From AP-16 sp963755055 (lineage in GTDB: Bacteria > Pseudomonadota > Alphaproteobacteria > Rhizobiales > Xanthobacteraceae): DNA of 64,000 nucleotides. A program made the translations under genes and the position numbers. Every line of letters begins with the position of its first letter. The first letter of the stretch is position 1. The stretch lies in contig CAVWIS010000009.1 in NCBI GenBank assembly GCA_963755055.1, forward strand, positions 56,256-120,255. The letters run 5' to 3'. Shown one piece after another: positions 45,956 through 55,544 of this stretch. A model generated the notes under the pieces. It worked only from the letters and a program-made list of their open reading frames with translations, made no database searches and was not told the DNA's origin.

Positions 45956-47716
45956 ATGTCGGAAGATGAGATCCTCGGCGAGCTTTCCATCGACAATGTC
46001 CGCGCCCATGTGAGGCACATCGTGGAGACGATGCCGTCGCGGCTTGCCGGCACCGAAAACGCCGCCCGCATGGCGCAGTACAGCAACCAGGAGATTCGCG
46101 CCGCCGGACTTTCGGGAAGAATCGAGACGATCCCCGGGCTGGTGAGCTTTCCGCGCGAGGCCGAGCTGAAGATTCTGGCGCCCGAAGAGACGGTGCTGCC
46201 CGCCAACACGTTCGGCCACAGCCTGGAGACTCTTCCCGAGGGCCTGTCGGGAGAGCTCGTCTATGTGGGGTCCGGGCATTTTGCCGACTATGACGGCAAG
46301 GACGTCGCCGGAAAGATCACGCTGTCGGAGCTGTCCTACTCGCCGGGCCGCCACGAGAAGCAGCGCATCGCCGGGATCATGGGATCGACCGCCCAGATCA
46401 TGCGCAACTGGGGGCATGCGGACAACGTCGCGCTGCCGCTCGGCTCGGTGAAGCCCGCCTGGGGCAATCCCACGCCGGAGACGATTCTGACCGAGATGCC
46501 GACCATGCCGTGCATCGGCATTTCCCGCGCCGCCGGCGGCCACCTGCTCGAGCTTTTGGCCAGCGGCCCGGTCCGGGTCTCGCTCACCACCCACGTGGAG
46601 AACGGCTGGCGCGACGTCCAGATGACCATCGGCGAGCTCGCGGGGGCCGGCGAGGATTTCGTCCTGATCGGCGGCCATCAGGACGGCTGGTACGGCGAGG
46701 GCGCCCCCGACAATGCCGCCGGCAATGCCTGCATGCTGGAGCTTGCCCGGGTGTTCGCCCGCCACCGCGCCGAGCTGCGCCGCGGCCTGGTGCTCGGCTT
46801 CTGGACCGGCCACGAGACCGGCACCATGGTGGGCTCCAGCTGGTTCGCCGACCGCAACTGGGATCGCCTCCGCCACCATGCGGTCGCCTACATGATGATC
46901 GACCAGCCGGGAATGCTCGGGACCACGCGGTGGTCGGCCCATTCGACCCTGGAGCTGCGCGCGTTCCACGAGCAGGTGGAGGCGCGGACCCTGCGCAACC
47001 GCGTGGCCGAATGGCATCGCGCGCCGAAGACCGGGGATTTGTCGTTTTTCGGGCTGGGCATTCCTACCTTCTGGGCCGAGGGCGGGTTCACGCCGGAGGA
47101 GCTTGCGGTCAGCGCCAATGCGACATGCGGCTGGTGGCACCATTCGCTCGAATCGACGCTCGACAAGCTCGACTGGGACTGGATGGCCGAACACCTGCGG
47201 ATCTATGCGGCCTATCTGTGGGAGCTGTGCACGGCCCCGGTCCTGCCGTTCGCCTTCGCCGGCGTCGCCGACCAGCTCAAGGCCCGCATCGGCGAATTGG
47301 CCGAGACCGGCCGGCCGGTCGGGCTCGAAACCCTTGGCGAGCACGCCGAGGCTTTTCGGGCCGCCGCGCTGCGGCTCGACCAGGCAGCCCGCCAGTGGAA
47401 CGACCGCTGCCGGGCAGACCCGAAGCGCGGCGGCGAGGAGGCGGGCCGGCTGAACGCCTGCATCAAGCAGCTCAGCCGGATTCTCCTGCCGATCGCCAGC
47501 ACCGCCAAGGGCACCTATGGCCACGACACTTTTTCCTACACGCCGCAGTCGACCGTCATCCCCTGCCTGTTCGACATTGCCAGGCTGGCGCAGGCGCAGG
47601 CGGGGCCGCAACGCTGGATGCTGGAGACAAAACTGGTGCGCGAGCGCAACCGCGTCGCCGATGCGTTGATCGATGCCCGCACGCTGATCGACACGACACT
47701 GGGGCGGCTCGGGTAG
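45956..47716 (+). CDS. M28-family metallopeptidase
   Basis: A 586-residue, signal-less aminopeptidase-like zinc enzyme. The five expected metal sites appear: His241 in GGHQDGW, Asp in APDNAAGN, Glu in GHETG, Asp in MIDQPG and His in WWHHSLES. A PA-type insert (residues about 100-200) precedes the catalytic part, and a C-terminal helical region follows, as in glutamate carboxypeptidase-like members. GGGAGGA precedes the ATG. With the neighbouring glutamyltransferase and deacetylase it suggests breakdown of small N-linked or peptide compounds. Confidence 0.9.
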   Translation: MSEDEILGELSIDNVRAHVRHIVETMPSRLAGTENAARMAQYSNQEIRAAGLSGRIETIPGLVSFPREAELKILAPEETVLPANTFGHSLETLPEGLSGELVYVGSGHFADYDGKDVAGKITLSELSYSPGRHEKQRIAGIMGSTAQIMRNWGHADNVALPLGSVKPAWGNPTPETILTEMPTMPCIGISRAAGGHLLELLASGPVRVSLTTHVENGWRDVQMTIGELAGAGEDFVLIGGHQDGWYGEGAPDNAAGNACMLELARVFARHRAELRRGLVLGFWTGHETGTMVGSSWFADRNWDRLRHHAVAYMMIDQPGMLGTTRWSAHSTLELRAFHEQVEARTLRNRVAEWHRAPKTGDLSFFGLGIPTFWAEGGFTPEELAVSANATCGWWHHSLESTLDKLDWDWMAEHLRIYAAYLWELCTAPVLPFAFAGVADQLKARIGELAETGRPVGLETLGEHAEAFRAAALRLDQAARQWNDRCRADPKRGGEEAGRLNACIKQLSRILLPIASTAKGTYGHDTFSYTPQSTVIPCLFDIARLAQAQAGPQRWMLETKLVRERNRVADALIDARTLIDTTLGRLG

Positions 47717-47722
47717 GGCAGA

Positions 47723-48667
47723 TCACGGTCGCAGGGCGGCGAAGACCTCCCATGACGAGAACATCCTGCGCGCGCTGTGGCCCACGTCCGGCACCTCCAC
47801 CAGGCGCCAGTTGAAGGGCCAGCCCTGGGCGGCGGCGAGCTTCTTGGCGGCGAAGTATGTGTTCAGACCCCGTTCGAGACGTGTCGCGCCCTGTGCCTTT
47901 GCGGCGGCGGTCTCGTTGAGGTCCTTGTCCCCGGTGTCGTCCTCGCCCAGGAAGATCGTCACCGGCTGCGCGAGGTAACGGCGCAATTCGGCTTGCGAGC
48001 CCTGGTCGTCGTAGAGGCCACCGAGGCCGAACGGTGCGTCGACGTTCAGCGACGGGACCACGTGGGTCGATGGATTGGCAATGACGATGCGCCGCGCCTC
48101 CGTCGGCACGAACGCGGCGACCCGGCTGAGGAATTGCGCGCCCGCCGAATGGCCGATCAGAAAGTAGTCAAGACGGCGCAACTCGTTCTGCCTCACCCAT
48201 TCGACCAGCTCGAGGACCAGATTTCCGGTCCATTGGGCAGGGTCGCGGGCGGCACCATCCTCCACGATGCCGCCGAGCTGGTAACGCGACGTCGGGAACC
48301 GCTCCTTGTCGAACAGCGGCGCGACCACCAGCATGCATTTTTCATCGGCAAGCCCGCGTACGTCGTCGAGATATCCGGCGGCGTTGCGATGCAGGCCGTG
48401 GAAGACGACCAGCAACGAGGAGATGCGGCAGCGATCGGGGCGATACGTGAAGATATCCAGGCTGGCGCTGGGGAGCGCGGCCGTCTGCCGGTGCGTGCCG
48501 TACGGCAGCGGGTCGGCGATCGCCTCGCCGGCAAATGCCGACACGGCGACAGCGACCGCCAGCCGGCAAATCGTGGCCGCAGCGCGATGTGCCAAGGCTC
48601 GCAAACGATCGCGGCATGGCGATCGCGAGTTGTCCGTCGTTGCGTAGAACCTGGCTGGCCCGATCAT
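47723..48667 (-). CDS. Secreted alpha/beta-hydrolase (dienelactone hydrolase/esterase-like)
   Basis: A 314-residue alpha/beta-hydrolase. A long N-region with a hydrophobic signal (CRLAVAVAVSAFAGEA) ends near IAD. The nucleophile elbow is GHSAGAQF; the oxyanion segment VVFHGLHRNAAGY precedes it; the catalytic His is probably in DVGHSARR. The acid residue is likely in GEDDTGD. AGGAGG precedes ATG 48667. Substrate unknown. Confidence 0.85.
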   Translation of the reverse strand: MIGPARFYATTDNSRSPCRDRLRALAHRAAATICRLAVAVAVSAFAGEAIADPLPYGTHRQTAALPSASLDIFTYRPDRCRISSLLVVFHGLHRNAAGYLDDVRGLADEKCMLVVAPLFDKERFPTSRYQLGGIVEDGAARDPAQWTGNLVLELVEWVRQNELRRLDYFLIGHSAGAQFLSRVAAFVPTEARRIVIANPSTHVVPSLNVDAPFGLGGLYDDQGSQAELRRYLAQPVTIFLGEDDTGDKDLNETAAAKAQGATRLERGLNTYFAAKKLAAAQGWPFNWRLVEVPDVGHSARRMFSSWEVFAALRP

Positions 48668-48844
48668 TTTGACCTCCTGAGGAAATGGGGGACCATCTTG
48701 TCTCCCTGGAGATCACATTGGCTTTGACGCATTTTTTCGCCGCCCGGCTGTGCGGATTCGCGTAGTCTCGCGATTGTCTTGCGCAACCAATCCAGGCCCT
48801 GGCTCGACCAGCATGTGAGGCCGTGACCGGATCGGGTCTCTACC

Positions 48845-50518
48845 TCATCGACCGGCAGCTTCGTCCCGGCCGATTGCGCCGCCGGCGACCATCGCCGGCG
48901 GTGGTGCCGCGCCCGGCATCGATGCGGGCTCCACCAGGAACGGGCCGATCACCACGACGCGACACCCGCGATCCTGCCGGCCGCACTCCGCCATGGCGCC
49001 GTCGACCGCCGCCCGTTCGGTCCCCGCGCCGAGCCGTGTCCCGATCTGTCCGCTTCCCCCCACCGCGACCGCGTTCCACCCGCTGGTGGAATTCCCCAGC
49101 TGGCGCGCCAGCGGCTCGCGCAGCTCGGGCGCGATGGCGTTGATCGCGGCCGGCCGGGCGAATCCCACAGCTTTTGCCGATCTCGGGATCGGAACGACGA
49201 AGGTATCGTCGACCGCGACGATCATGCAGGCAGCGCCGTGATTGCTGCCGCATCGCTCGAGCGCCCGGCGGATGGCGTCGTCGACGGCGAAGTCGGAGCG
49301 GTAGGAGCTGTAGTTGCCGTTCTCCGACAGCGCCAGCGCCTTTGGCTTGCGGTTCTTCGCATATCCGCGCGCGATCCGTTTTCGGGTTTTCTCGCCGACC
49401 AGCGGAACGTCAGTCGTGACGAACGGCCGCTCGGTCGAGGGATCGCGGATGACCCAGGGGGCCGGCGGCATCGGCGGGCGCCCGCGGCGGGTGACCACGC
49501 GATTGCCGATCGCGTAGAGCTCGCAGGTGCTCTGCACCCCGAGCTTGTCGGTCGCCCGCTGACAGGCGTCGAGCGCGGCGGTCTCGGCGGTTGCCTGGTC
49601 GGGCTGGGCGGTGGCGAGGCCGATGCGGTTGCTGCTGAGCGCCAGCGCCTTGTGGCCCGGCGCCGGCAGGTAGATCGAGCGGATCGCCACCTGGTCGCGC
49701 GACGAGACGAACGGCACCATCTCCGGCACCAGCGTATCGGCCTCGTGGTGCGGCGGCTGCGGCATCTGCTTGGGATCCGCAGCCGGCACCCGGACGAGGA
49801 GAGCGGCCGCCACGCCGGCGATGCCCAGGAGACGGACCGCGGTCGCGCCGCCAATTCGCCATGTGCCGGCCCCGCCGGCGGAGTCGCGTTGATCCGGCGC
49901 GAGCGACTCCGCGGGCGTTTTGCGCGCGCCCTCGGGCAGCTTCAGCTCCAATCGTTCGCACAAGGGCCGAAGATCGGACAGCGCGAGCAGCTCGATCCCA
50001 TGGGCGGCGAAGCCGGCCGCAAGTTCATCCGACACGGCAGCGGCATTCTGCGCCGGGATCGCCATCAGCACACGGCGTCCCGCCAAAACCTCCTGCCTCA
50101 GGCGGCCGAGCGAATGCGCCATCTTCTCGGCCAGATGACTGATGCCGCCGACGGTGAGATCGACCGGCCGGACGCTTCCGGTCGCCCAGATCACGCCGTC
50201 GGCCGCGTCGTTCTCCTGGGCGAGCCGGCCCTCGGCATGGAGCGCATGGGCGAGGAGGACGCCGACCTGCCAGCTCGAGCCGGCATCGATCGCGCCCGAC
50301 ATGTCTAGCCGGTAGCAGGAATGCCCGAACAGTTTTTCGATCACGCCGGTCGGACGGGCCACGAAGGCGTGGTAGGCCGCGGCGATGCCGGCGGTCTCCG
50401 TCGTGCCCCCGATGCAGACGACCGAGCGGCAGATCGCCGGATCCTCCTCGGTCAGCAACAGGATCTCGACCGGGCCGTTCGTCGTCGCGATCAGCACGCG
50501 GAACTTTTCGGCGGACAT
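48845..50518 (-). CDS. Membrane-anchored protein: Lon/S16-like N-domain plus three DUF4189-like repeats
   Basis: A 557-residue protein I cannot assign to a known whole. Residues 1-190 have the order of a Lon-type proteolytic domain: IDAGSSWQVGVLLAHAL (Ser82), a GSVRPVDLTVGGISHLAEK region (Lys132) and RRVLMAIPAQN. Residues about 220-245 are one transmembrane helix (TAVRLLGIAGVAAALLV). Then come three repeats of about 50 residues (289-342, 392-442, 481-530), each reading KALALS... or NAVAVG..., then AALDAC/RRALERC, then a second Cys and a VV ending. The paired Cys in each could form disulfides if the C-terminus is periplasmic. ATG 50518 has GGGGA upstream. Confidence 0.7.
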   Translation of the reverse strand: MSAEKFRVLIATTNGPVEILLLTEEDPAICRSVVCIGGTTETAGIAAAYHAFVARPTGVIEKLFGHSCYRLDMSGAIDAGSSWQVGVLLAHALHAEGRLAQENDAADGVIWATGSVRPVDLTVGGISHLAEKMAHSLGRLRQEVLAGRRVLMAIPAQNAAAVSDELAAGFAAHGIELLALSDLRPLCERLELKLPEGARKTPAESLAPDQRDSAGGAGTWRIGGATAVRLLGIAGVAAALLVRVPAADPKQMPQPPHHEADTLVPEMVPFVSSRDQVAIRSIYLPAPGHKALALSSNRIGLATAQPDQATAETAALDACQRATDKLGVQSTCELYAIGNRVVTRRGRPPMPPAPWVIRDPSTERPFVTTDVPLVGEKTRKRIARGYAKNRKPKALALSENGNYSSYRSDFAVDDAIRRALERCGSNHGAACMIVAVDDTFVVPIPRSAKAVGFARPAAINAIAPELREPLARQLGNSTSGWNAVAVGGSGQIGTRLGAGTERAAVDGAMAECGRQDRGCRVVVIGPFLVEPASMPGAAPPPAMVAGGAIGRDEAAGR

Positions 50519-50721
50519 GCGGGTCCCCTGCGGTGCAAGCCTGCGCGAGACCCTTGGGCTACTCCCCCTGTCCCGACTGTGACCTTCCGCACACTTGATG
50601 GGCGGGGCCGGATGCGCGTGATATTCCGCACGAGCCAAGAGGGACGTGGGGCTAGGTGATTGAGGGATTCGGGCGCTCGACATGTGGCCTCGCCCGGATA
50701 TAGAGGATCGGCAGGCCGGCA

Positions 50722-51627
50722 ATGAGGTCCCCCATGACGTCTTCGTCGTCCATCGAGATGATCCGGACCATCCTGGTGCCGGTCTGCGGCAGCGATGCGG
50801 ATCACGCGGTCCTCGAGACCGCGCGCGCCGCGGCGTTGCCGTTCGCGGCGCATCTTTCGTTCGTCCACGTCGAGCCCGACCTCGGAGAAGCCGTGCTGGG
50901 CACGCCGCACGCGGACTTCGCGCGCGGACAGGCGATCGGCAACGAGCTCGACCTGATGGCGCAGGAGGCGCGTTCGCGTTCCGTCCTGGCTGCCCGTCAT
51001 GTTCACGATTTCTGCGACCAGTGGCGCATTCCCATCACCGATACTCCGAGCGTCGCCGATCACATGTCGGCGAGCTTTTCCGAGCACGTCGGCCACGCCA
51101 CCGAGCAGCTGATGGCGCGCGCGCGCCTCAGCGACGTCGTCGTGCTCGGCCGCTTCACCCACCCCAACGGGTTGCCTGCCGACCTGAGCGAGCAGCTTCT
51201 GCGCGGCTGCGGCCGGCCGATCATGATTGCCGCGCCGTCCCCGGCGACGACACTGCTGCGTTCGGTCATGGTGTGCTGGAAGAGCGCGCCCGAGCCGGCC
51301 CGGGCGCTCGCAGCCGCCATGCCGTATCTGCACAAGGCACAGCGCGTCCTCGTCGCCACGGTCGACGAGGGCGAGACGGCGGCGGCCGACCGGCCGGAGG
51401 ATGTCGTAGCGTATCTCGGATGGCACGGCATCCAGGCGGAAGCGCGCTCGATCGCCGCCGACGGCCGGCCGACCGCCACAACGCTGATCGCGGCGGCCAC
51501 GACGTGCGGCGCCGATCTCATCGTCATGGGATGCTTCAGCCGCAGCTGGGCGCGCGACGTGATCTTTGGAGGCTGCACCCGGACCGTGTTGCGCGACGCC
51601 GGATTGCCGGTGCTGATGATGCGGTGA
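50722..51627 (+). CDS. Universal stress protein (UspA family), tandem domains
   Basis: A 301-residue protein, the length of two Usp domains. The first begins IRTILVPVCGSD; the second ends ADLIVMGCFSRSWARDVIFGG, close to the ATP-binding Gly-x2-Gly-x9-Gly pattern but with Cys and Phe in places, so nucleotide binding is uncertain. Starts at 50722, 50734 and 50758 are all possible; 50734 has GAGG at a good distance. It is divergent from the repeat-bearing membrane protein across 203 bases, where I see no FixK-type site. Confidence 0.82.
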   Translation: MRSPMTSSSSIEMIRTILVPVCGSDADHAVLETARAAALPFAAHLSFVHVEPDLGEAVLGTPHADFARGQAIGNELDLMAQEARSRSVLAARHVHDFCDQWRIPITDTPSVADHMSASFSEHVGHATEQLMARARLSDVVVLGRFTHPNGLPADLSEQLLRGCGRPIMIAAPSPATTLLRSVMVCWKSAPEPARALAAAMPYLHKAQRVLVATVDEGETAAADRPEDVVAYLGWHGIQAEARSIAADGRPTATTLIAAATTCGADLIVMGCFSRSWARDVIFGGCTRTVLRDAGLPVLMMR

Positions 51628-51644
51628 GGCCGTGGGGAGGAGAA

Positions 51645-52767
51645 TTGACAGAAACCACGCACGTTGCCGTCATTGGCGCCGGTCCGGCCGGGCTGGCCGT
51701 GGGTGCGTGTCTGCGAAAAGCCGGCCTGGATTTCATCATTCTTGAAAGGGAGCACCAACTTGCGGCCTCCTGGCGCAGGCACTACGAGCGTCTGCACCTT
51801 CATACGGTCAAGAAGTACTCTTCGCTGCCGTTCCTGGCTTTTCCCAAAAATTATCCTCGTTACGTGCCCCGGGATCTCATGATCGAGTACCTGGAGACCT
51901 ATGCGCATGAATTCGGATTGCGGCCGCGCTTTTGCAACGCTGTGCGCTCCGTATGCCGGGAAGGTAGCGAGTGGGTTGTCGAGAGTGCCACTTCCTCGAA
52001 TTCGGGCTCCCTATGTCGTGATCGCCTCGGGATTCAATGCCGAGCCGTCAATTCCGGCCATTCCCGGGATCGGGAAATTCAGGGGTTCCGTCATCCACAG
52101 CGCGAGCTACGCCAACGCGAAGCCGTTCAGCGGCCAAGACATCCTGGTGGTCGGGATGGGGAATACGGGTGCAGAAATTGCGCTGGATTTGTCGGAAGGC
52201 GGCGCGCGGCCGACCATCGCCGTGCGCAACGGCGTTCACATCGTTCCGCGCGAGCTTTTCGGCATCCCGATTCAGATTGTCGCGATGCTTGCAACGAAAT
52301 TGCTGCCGATGGCGGTCAACGATGTCCTTTTCCCGCCCATCCTCGACATCGCTCTTGGCAACGTGTCGAAGCATGGCATCGAGCGGCCCCCGCAAGGCAT
52401 CTTGCATCGAAATGCCAGCTCCGACAAAATCCCGGTCATCGATGTCGGCACCGTAAGAGAGATTATCGCCGGCAGGATCAAGATAGCGCCCGGCATATCC
52501 GAGATCTCGGAGGATGGCGTCGTCTTCAAGACCGGCGAGACAGGTCGATTTGATGCGATCGTCCTTGCCACCGGATATTCTCCAAACTACCAAAACTATC
52601 TGAAGATGGGCGGTGGTCCGCCGCCCGACCCCAAAGCTGGGTGCCAGGAAGATAGGGATCCGAACCTGTTTTTTGTGGGCTACCGGAATGTGGTGACGGG
52701 TCTGTTCCGTGAAATTTCCAAAGAGGCGGCTCGCGTGGCGGACCATATCGTTCGTCACAGAAGCTGA
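51645..52767 (+). pseudogene. Flavin-containing monooxygenase (YUCCA/FMO-like) with a frameshift
   Basis: Starts at TTG 51645 with GGGGAGGAG upstream. The FAD motif GAGPAG and the segment ASWRRHYERLHLHT are in the first frame to about 51995. The rest (APYVVIASGF, the NADPH motif VVGMGNTGAE, LATGY) is one base out of frame, so an extra base lies near 51995-52005. G/C at third positions looks lower than in its neighbours, suggesting later acquisition. Read through, it would be about 373 residues with all flavin and NADPH motifs. N-terminal TTG and the frameshift make activity doubtful as sequenced. Confidence 0.78.
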
Positions 52768-52954
52768 AATCCGCCTGGCCGGGTGATCCGGCAACCTGGC
52801 GAGGACATCGGCGAGCCAGTCGAGATCGACATGGTACGCTTGCCGCGGGAGCCTGCGCGATCCGCGATCGTCTCGGCTCCCGGAATCGGACCGATGCCCC
52901 GGTCTCGACGATGTGATAGGTTGCCGTCGGAGACTTCACGAGGAGATCGCCCCC

Positions 52955-53719
52955 ATGAACGAGCACACCACGGCCGCCAGGGCTGTCTCGCCCGCCATGT
53001 CGTCCGAGGAGTGGCAGGCGCGCGTCGACCTGGCGGCGGCCTATCGGCTGATCGCCCACTACGGCTGGGGGGACGTGATCTACAACCACAGCTCCATGCG
53101 GGTGCCCGGCGAGGAGCGGATGTTTCTGATCAAGCGCCACGACCTGCTGTACGGCGAGGTGACGGCGTCGAACCTGGTGAAGGTGAGCATGGACGACGAC
53201 CTCGACGAGAAGGCCGGCGTCAATCGTCCGGGCTTCACGCTGCACGGCGGCGTGCTGGGCGCGCGGGCCGACGTCAATTGCGCCGTCCATGTTCACACCG
53301 ACCTGGGCACTGCGATCTCCGGGCTCAAGTGCGGGCTGCGCATGGTGTCGCAGCAGGCGCTGCGGTTCTATGAGCGGGTCGGCTACCACGCCTACGAGGG
53401 CATCACCGAGGATTTCGCCGAGCGCGCGCGCATCAATGCCGATCTCGGCCGCAACCGGGCGCTGATCATGCGCGGCCACGGCCTGCTCACCGTCGGCAAG
53501 ACGGTGCGCGAGGGTTTTGTGCTGATGAAGTATCTCATCGAGGCGGCGCATATCCAGCTGCTGATGCAGTCGACCGGAGCCGAGCTCATCGAGATTCCCC
53601 CGGCGATCTGCGCCAAGACCGCCGAGCAGTACGAGCGCCACGACAGCGGCCGCGGCAGCGCCGACTGGCCCGCCTACCTGCGCATGGCGGATGGCATCGA
53701 CCCGGGGTACCGGAACTGA
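52955..53719 (+). CDS. Class II aldolase/adducin family protein
   Basis: A 254-residue zinc enzyme. The metal-binding His pair is in AVHVHTD and a third in MRGHGLL; an N-terminal YNHSSMRVPGEE region binds substrate. Members cleave or epimerise sugar phosphates or catabolise small hydroxy acids. AGGAG precedes ATG 52955. It stands alone downstream of the monooxygenase. Confidence 0.9.
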   Translation: MNEHTTAARAVSPAMSSEEWQARVDLAAAYRLIAHYGWGDVIYNHSSMRVPGEERMFLIKRHDLLYGEVTASNLVKVSMDDDLDEKAGVNRPGFTLHGGVLGARADVNCAVHVHTDLGTAISGLKCGLRMVSQQALRFYERVGYHAYEGITEDFAERARINADLGRNRALIMRGHGLLTVGKTVREGFVLMKYLIEAAHIQLLMQSTGAELIEIPPAICAKTAEQYERHDSGRGSADWPAYLRMADGIDPGYRN

Positions 53720-53746
53720 GAGACGGCGCTGGCCGTGGCGCTACAG

Positions 53747-53798
53747 CCGTTTCCGGTCGTATCGAATCGCACCTGATCGCTGCTGCGGCCGGAAACGG
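53747..53798. repeat. CCGTTTCCGG inverted repeat
   Basis: CCGTTTCCGG (53747-53756) and CCGGAAACGG (53789-53798) are perfectly inverse, with a 32-base loop. It lies just after the aldolase stop (53719) and before the 49-base element, so it may act as a transcription terminator or be part of the same composite repeat. Confidence 0.75.
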
Positions 53799-53815
53799 CC
53801 GTAAATTCTTGCTTT

Positions 53816-53864
53816 GCGCATGTTCTTTATCGGCGAACCGGGTCCACTTCGCCGGAACATGCGC
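53816..53864. repeat. 49-base GCGCATG palindromic element, copy 2
   Basis: Same length and ends as the copy at 13996-14044 (GCGCATGTTC... and ...GAACATGCGC), with the shared central GGCGAACCGG. It lies between the converging aldolase and unknown 508-residue protein genes. Confidence 0.85.
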
Positions 53865-53867
53865 TAG

Positions 53868-55394
53868 CTAAGCGGCGTGCAGCAGCTCCAGCGCGTCCTC
53901 GTAGATCGACATGTTCTTGCCGAACGAGATCGCCGCCGCCTGGCAGCCGCACACCAGGTGCATCCAGCGCCACGGCTCACGGGTGGCGCGGAACTCCTCG
54001 AGGACCGCCTGGTGGTGCTTGAAGGCGTGCATCTCGGTGAAGTTGTCGTGGCAGACGATCCGGGCGAGGCGATCGATCAGAACCTGGGGATCGTAGCGGC
54101 AGCTCACGTATTGCTGCGCCAGGTTCACCGTGGTCCGCACCTCCGGCACCGCACGCATCAGGCCGAGGTTGCTGACCTGGGACCAGTCGGTCGGCGGCTG
54201 CGTGTAGATGCTCTGCGTGATCGCCTCCAGGAGCTCCTCCTGCGAGCGCGGCGGCAGCGCGGCGACCGCCTGCGGATCCGGCTGCGGCGCCGGCTGCATC
54301 CGATGCTGGGTGTTGCGGACCTCCGGCCCGGTATGCCACAGCAGCAGCGCCAGCAGCCGGTTGCGCTTGCTGAGGCCGTCGAGCACGACCAGGTAGCGCC
54401 GCAGGTTGGCGCTGGTGTGAAGATGCACATCCATCGGATTGCCGGTGAGCGAGCGCAGGAACAGCCCTGCCGCGCCGATCGACAGCGCCTCGCCGGCACC
54501 CTCCAGCGACAGTCCCTCGGCGAGCGCCTTCGCCAGCAGCGCCGGGATCTCGGCGTAGTCGTTCACGCGGCCGATGGCCTCGCCGACCTCGCCGATCTTT
54601 GCCGTCTCGTCGTCGCCGGTGCGCTGGCGCAGCACCCGGCCGAGCAGCCCGTGCTCCTCGATCAGCGCATCGACCTCGGCGACGGGCTTGTGGGTCGGGA
54701 AGCGCGCGACATAGCGCACGGCCGGCCGCATCAGCACCTTCATGTGCTCCGTCCCCAGCGTCTCCAGCGCGCGCCACAGATAGCCGGGGAAGAGGAAGTA
54801 GTGGTCGTCCAGCGCGTTCTTGGGCAGCGCCACGCTCAACAGCAGGTCGAACGCCTCGATCGCCGGGACGTGGTCCCACAGCCACAGGAAGATGTGGTCC
54901 GCCTTGTTGCTCTCGCCGCGGCTGCAGGCCTTGAGGAATGCCGCCTTGGCCGCCTCGATGCCTTCGGCAGCGGTCGCCTCGCCCGAGCCATCGGCGGCGA
55001 GGTCGGCGGTCCGCCCCACCTCGGCTCCATCGGGACCGAGAGGGGCGAATTCCAGCAGGCCGAACGGCGAGGTCGCCGGGTCGTGGATGTGCTTGTTGGA
55101 GAGGGCGACGTGCTGAAGGATCGGGAGGAAGCGGTCCTCGCCGTCCAGCCTGCCGGCGAGCTGGGCGATCGCGTGCAGGCCGGCGAGCGGATGCAGCGGC
55201 CCGCCGTGGTGGCCGGGCGGAAGGTCGGCGGAGCGCACCACCGCGAGCGCGGAGGCGGTCAGCATGGTTTGCGGAGCGACGCCGCCACGCAGCTTCTCCA
55301 GCGTGCGGTCCAGGATCTCGGAAGGGGGCGTCTCTTCTATGAACTGGACCAATGGCTCGATGTCGTCCGGAAATTTGACGCGCGCGTGCATCAT
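53868..55394 (-). CDS. Unknown His-rich 508-residue protein
   Basis: A soluble, mostly helical protein with no signal or membrane segment. Conserved-looking His clusters occur in HHGGPLHPLAGLHAIAQL (near residue 80), SNKHIHDPATSPFG and DNFTEMHAFKHHQAVLEEF (near residue 470), which could bind metal. The ATG at 55394 is one of two in a row and has GAGGAG upstream; a longer in-frame version runs through a different gene remnant and is rejected. I do not recognise the family. Confidence 0.75.
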   Translation of the reverse strand: MMHARVKFPDDIEPLVQFIEETPPSEILDRTLEKLRGGVAPQTMLTASALAVVRSADLPPGHHGGPLHPLAGLHAIAQLAGRLDGEDRFLPILQHVALSNKHIHDPATSPFGLLEFAPLGPDGAEVGRTADLAADGSGEATAAEGIEAAKAAFLKACSRGESNKADHIFLWLWDHVPAIEAFDLLLSVALPKNALDDHYFLFPGYLWRALETLGTEHMKVLMRPAVRYVARFPTHKPVAEVDALIEEHGLLGRVLRQRTGDDETAKIGEVGEAIGRVNDYAEIPALLAKALAEGLSLEGAGEALSIGAAGLFLRSLTGNPMDVHLHTSANLRRYLVVLDGLSKRNRLLALLLWHTGPEVRNTQHRMQPAPQPDPQAVAALPPRSQEELLEAITQSIYTQPPTDWSQVSNLGLMRAVPEVRTTVNLAQQYVSCRYDPQVLIDRLARIVCHDNFTEMHAFKHHQAVLEEFRATREPWRWMHLVCGCQAAAISFGKNMSIYEDALELLHAA

Positions 55395-55544
55395 GGGCTC
55401 CTCGTGGCTCGTGTCTGCAGGGAGCACGCGGCGCTCGTTGGCCTCGCTCCCTGCCGGGTCCACTCGGCTCCCGCCGGGGGAGCAGGCAAACTCGTGCCTG
55501 GCGGCATGCTGGGACGGACGGGGGCGGGTGTCAATTCGCGCGGG

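Noticed and set aside
44531..47611. Open frame of 1026 codons on the minus strand
   Set aside because: It lies opposite the M28 peptidase and deacetylase, has proline/arginine-rich non-family sequence and no ribosome site. GC-rich DNA gives such long shadow frames.
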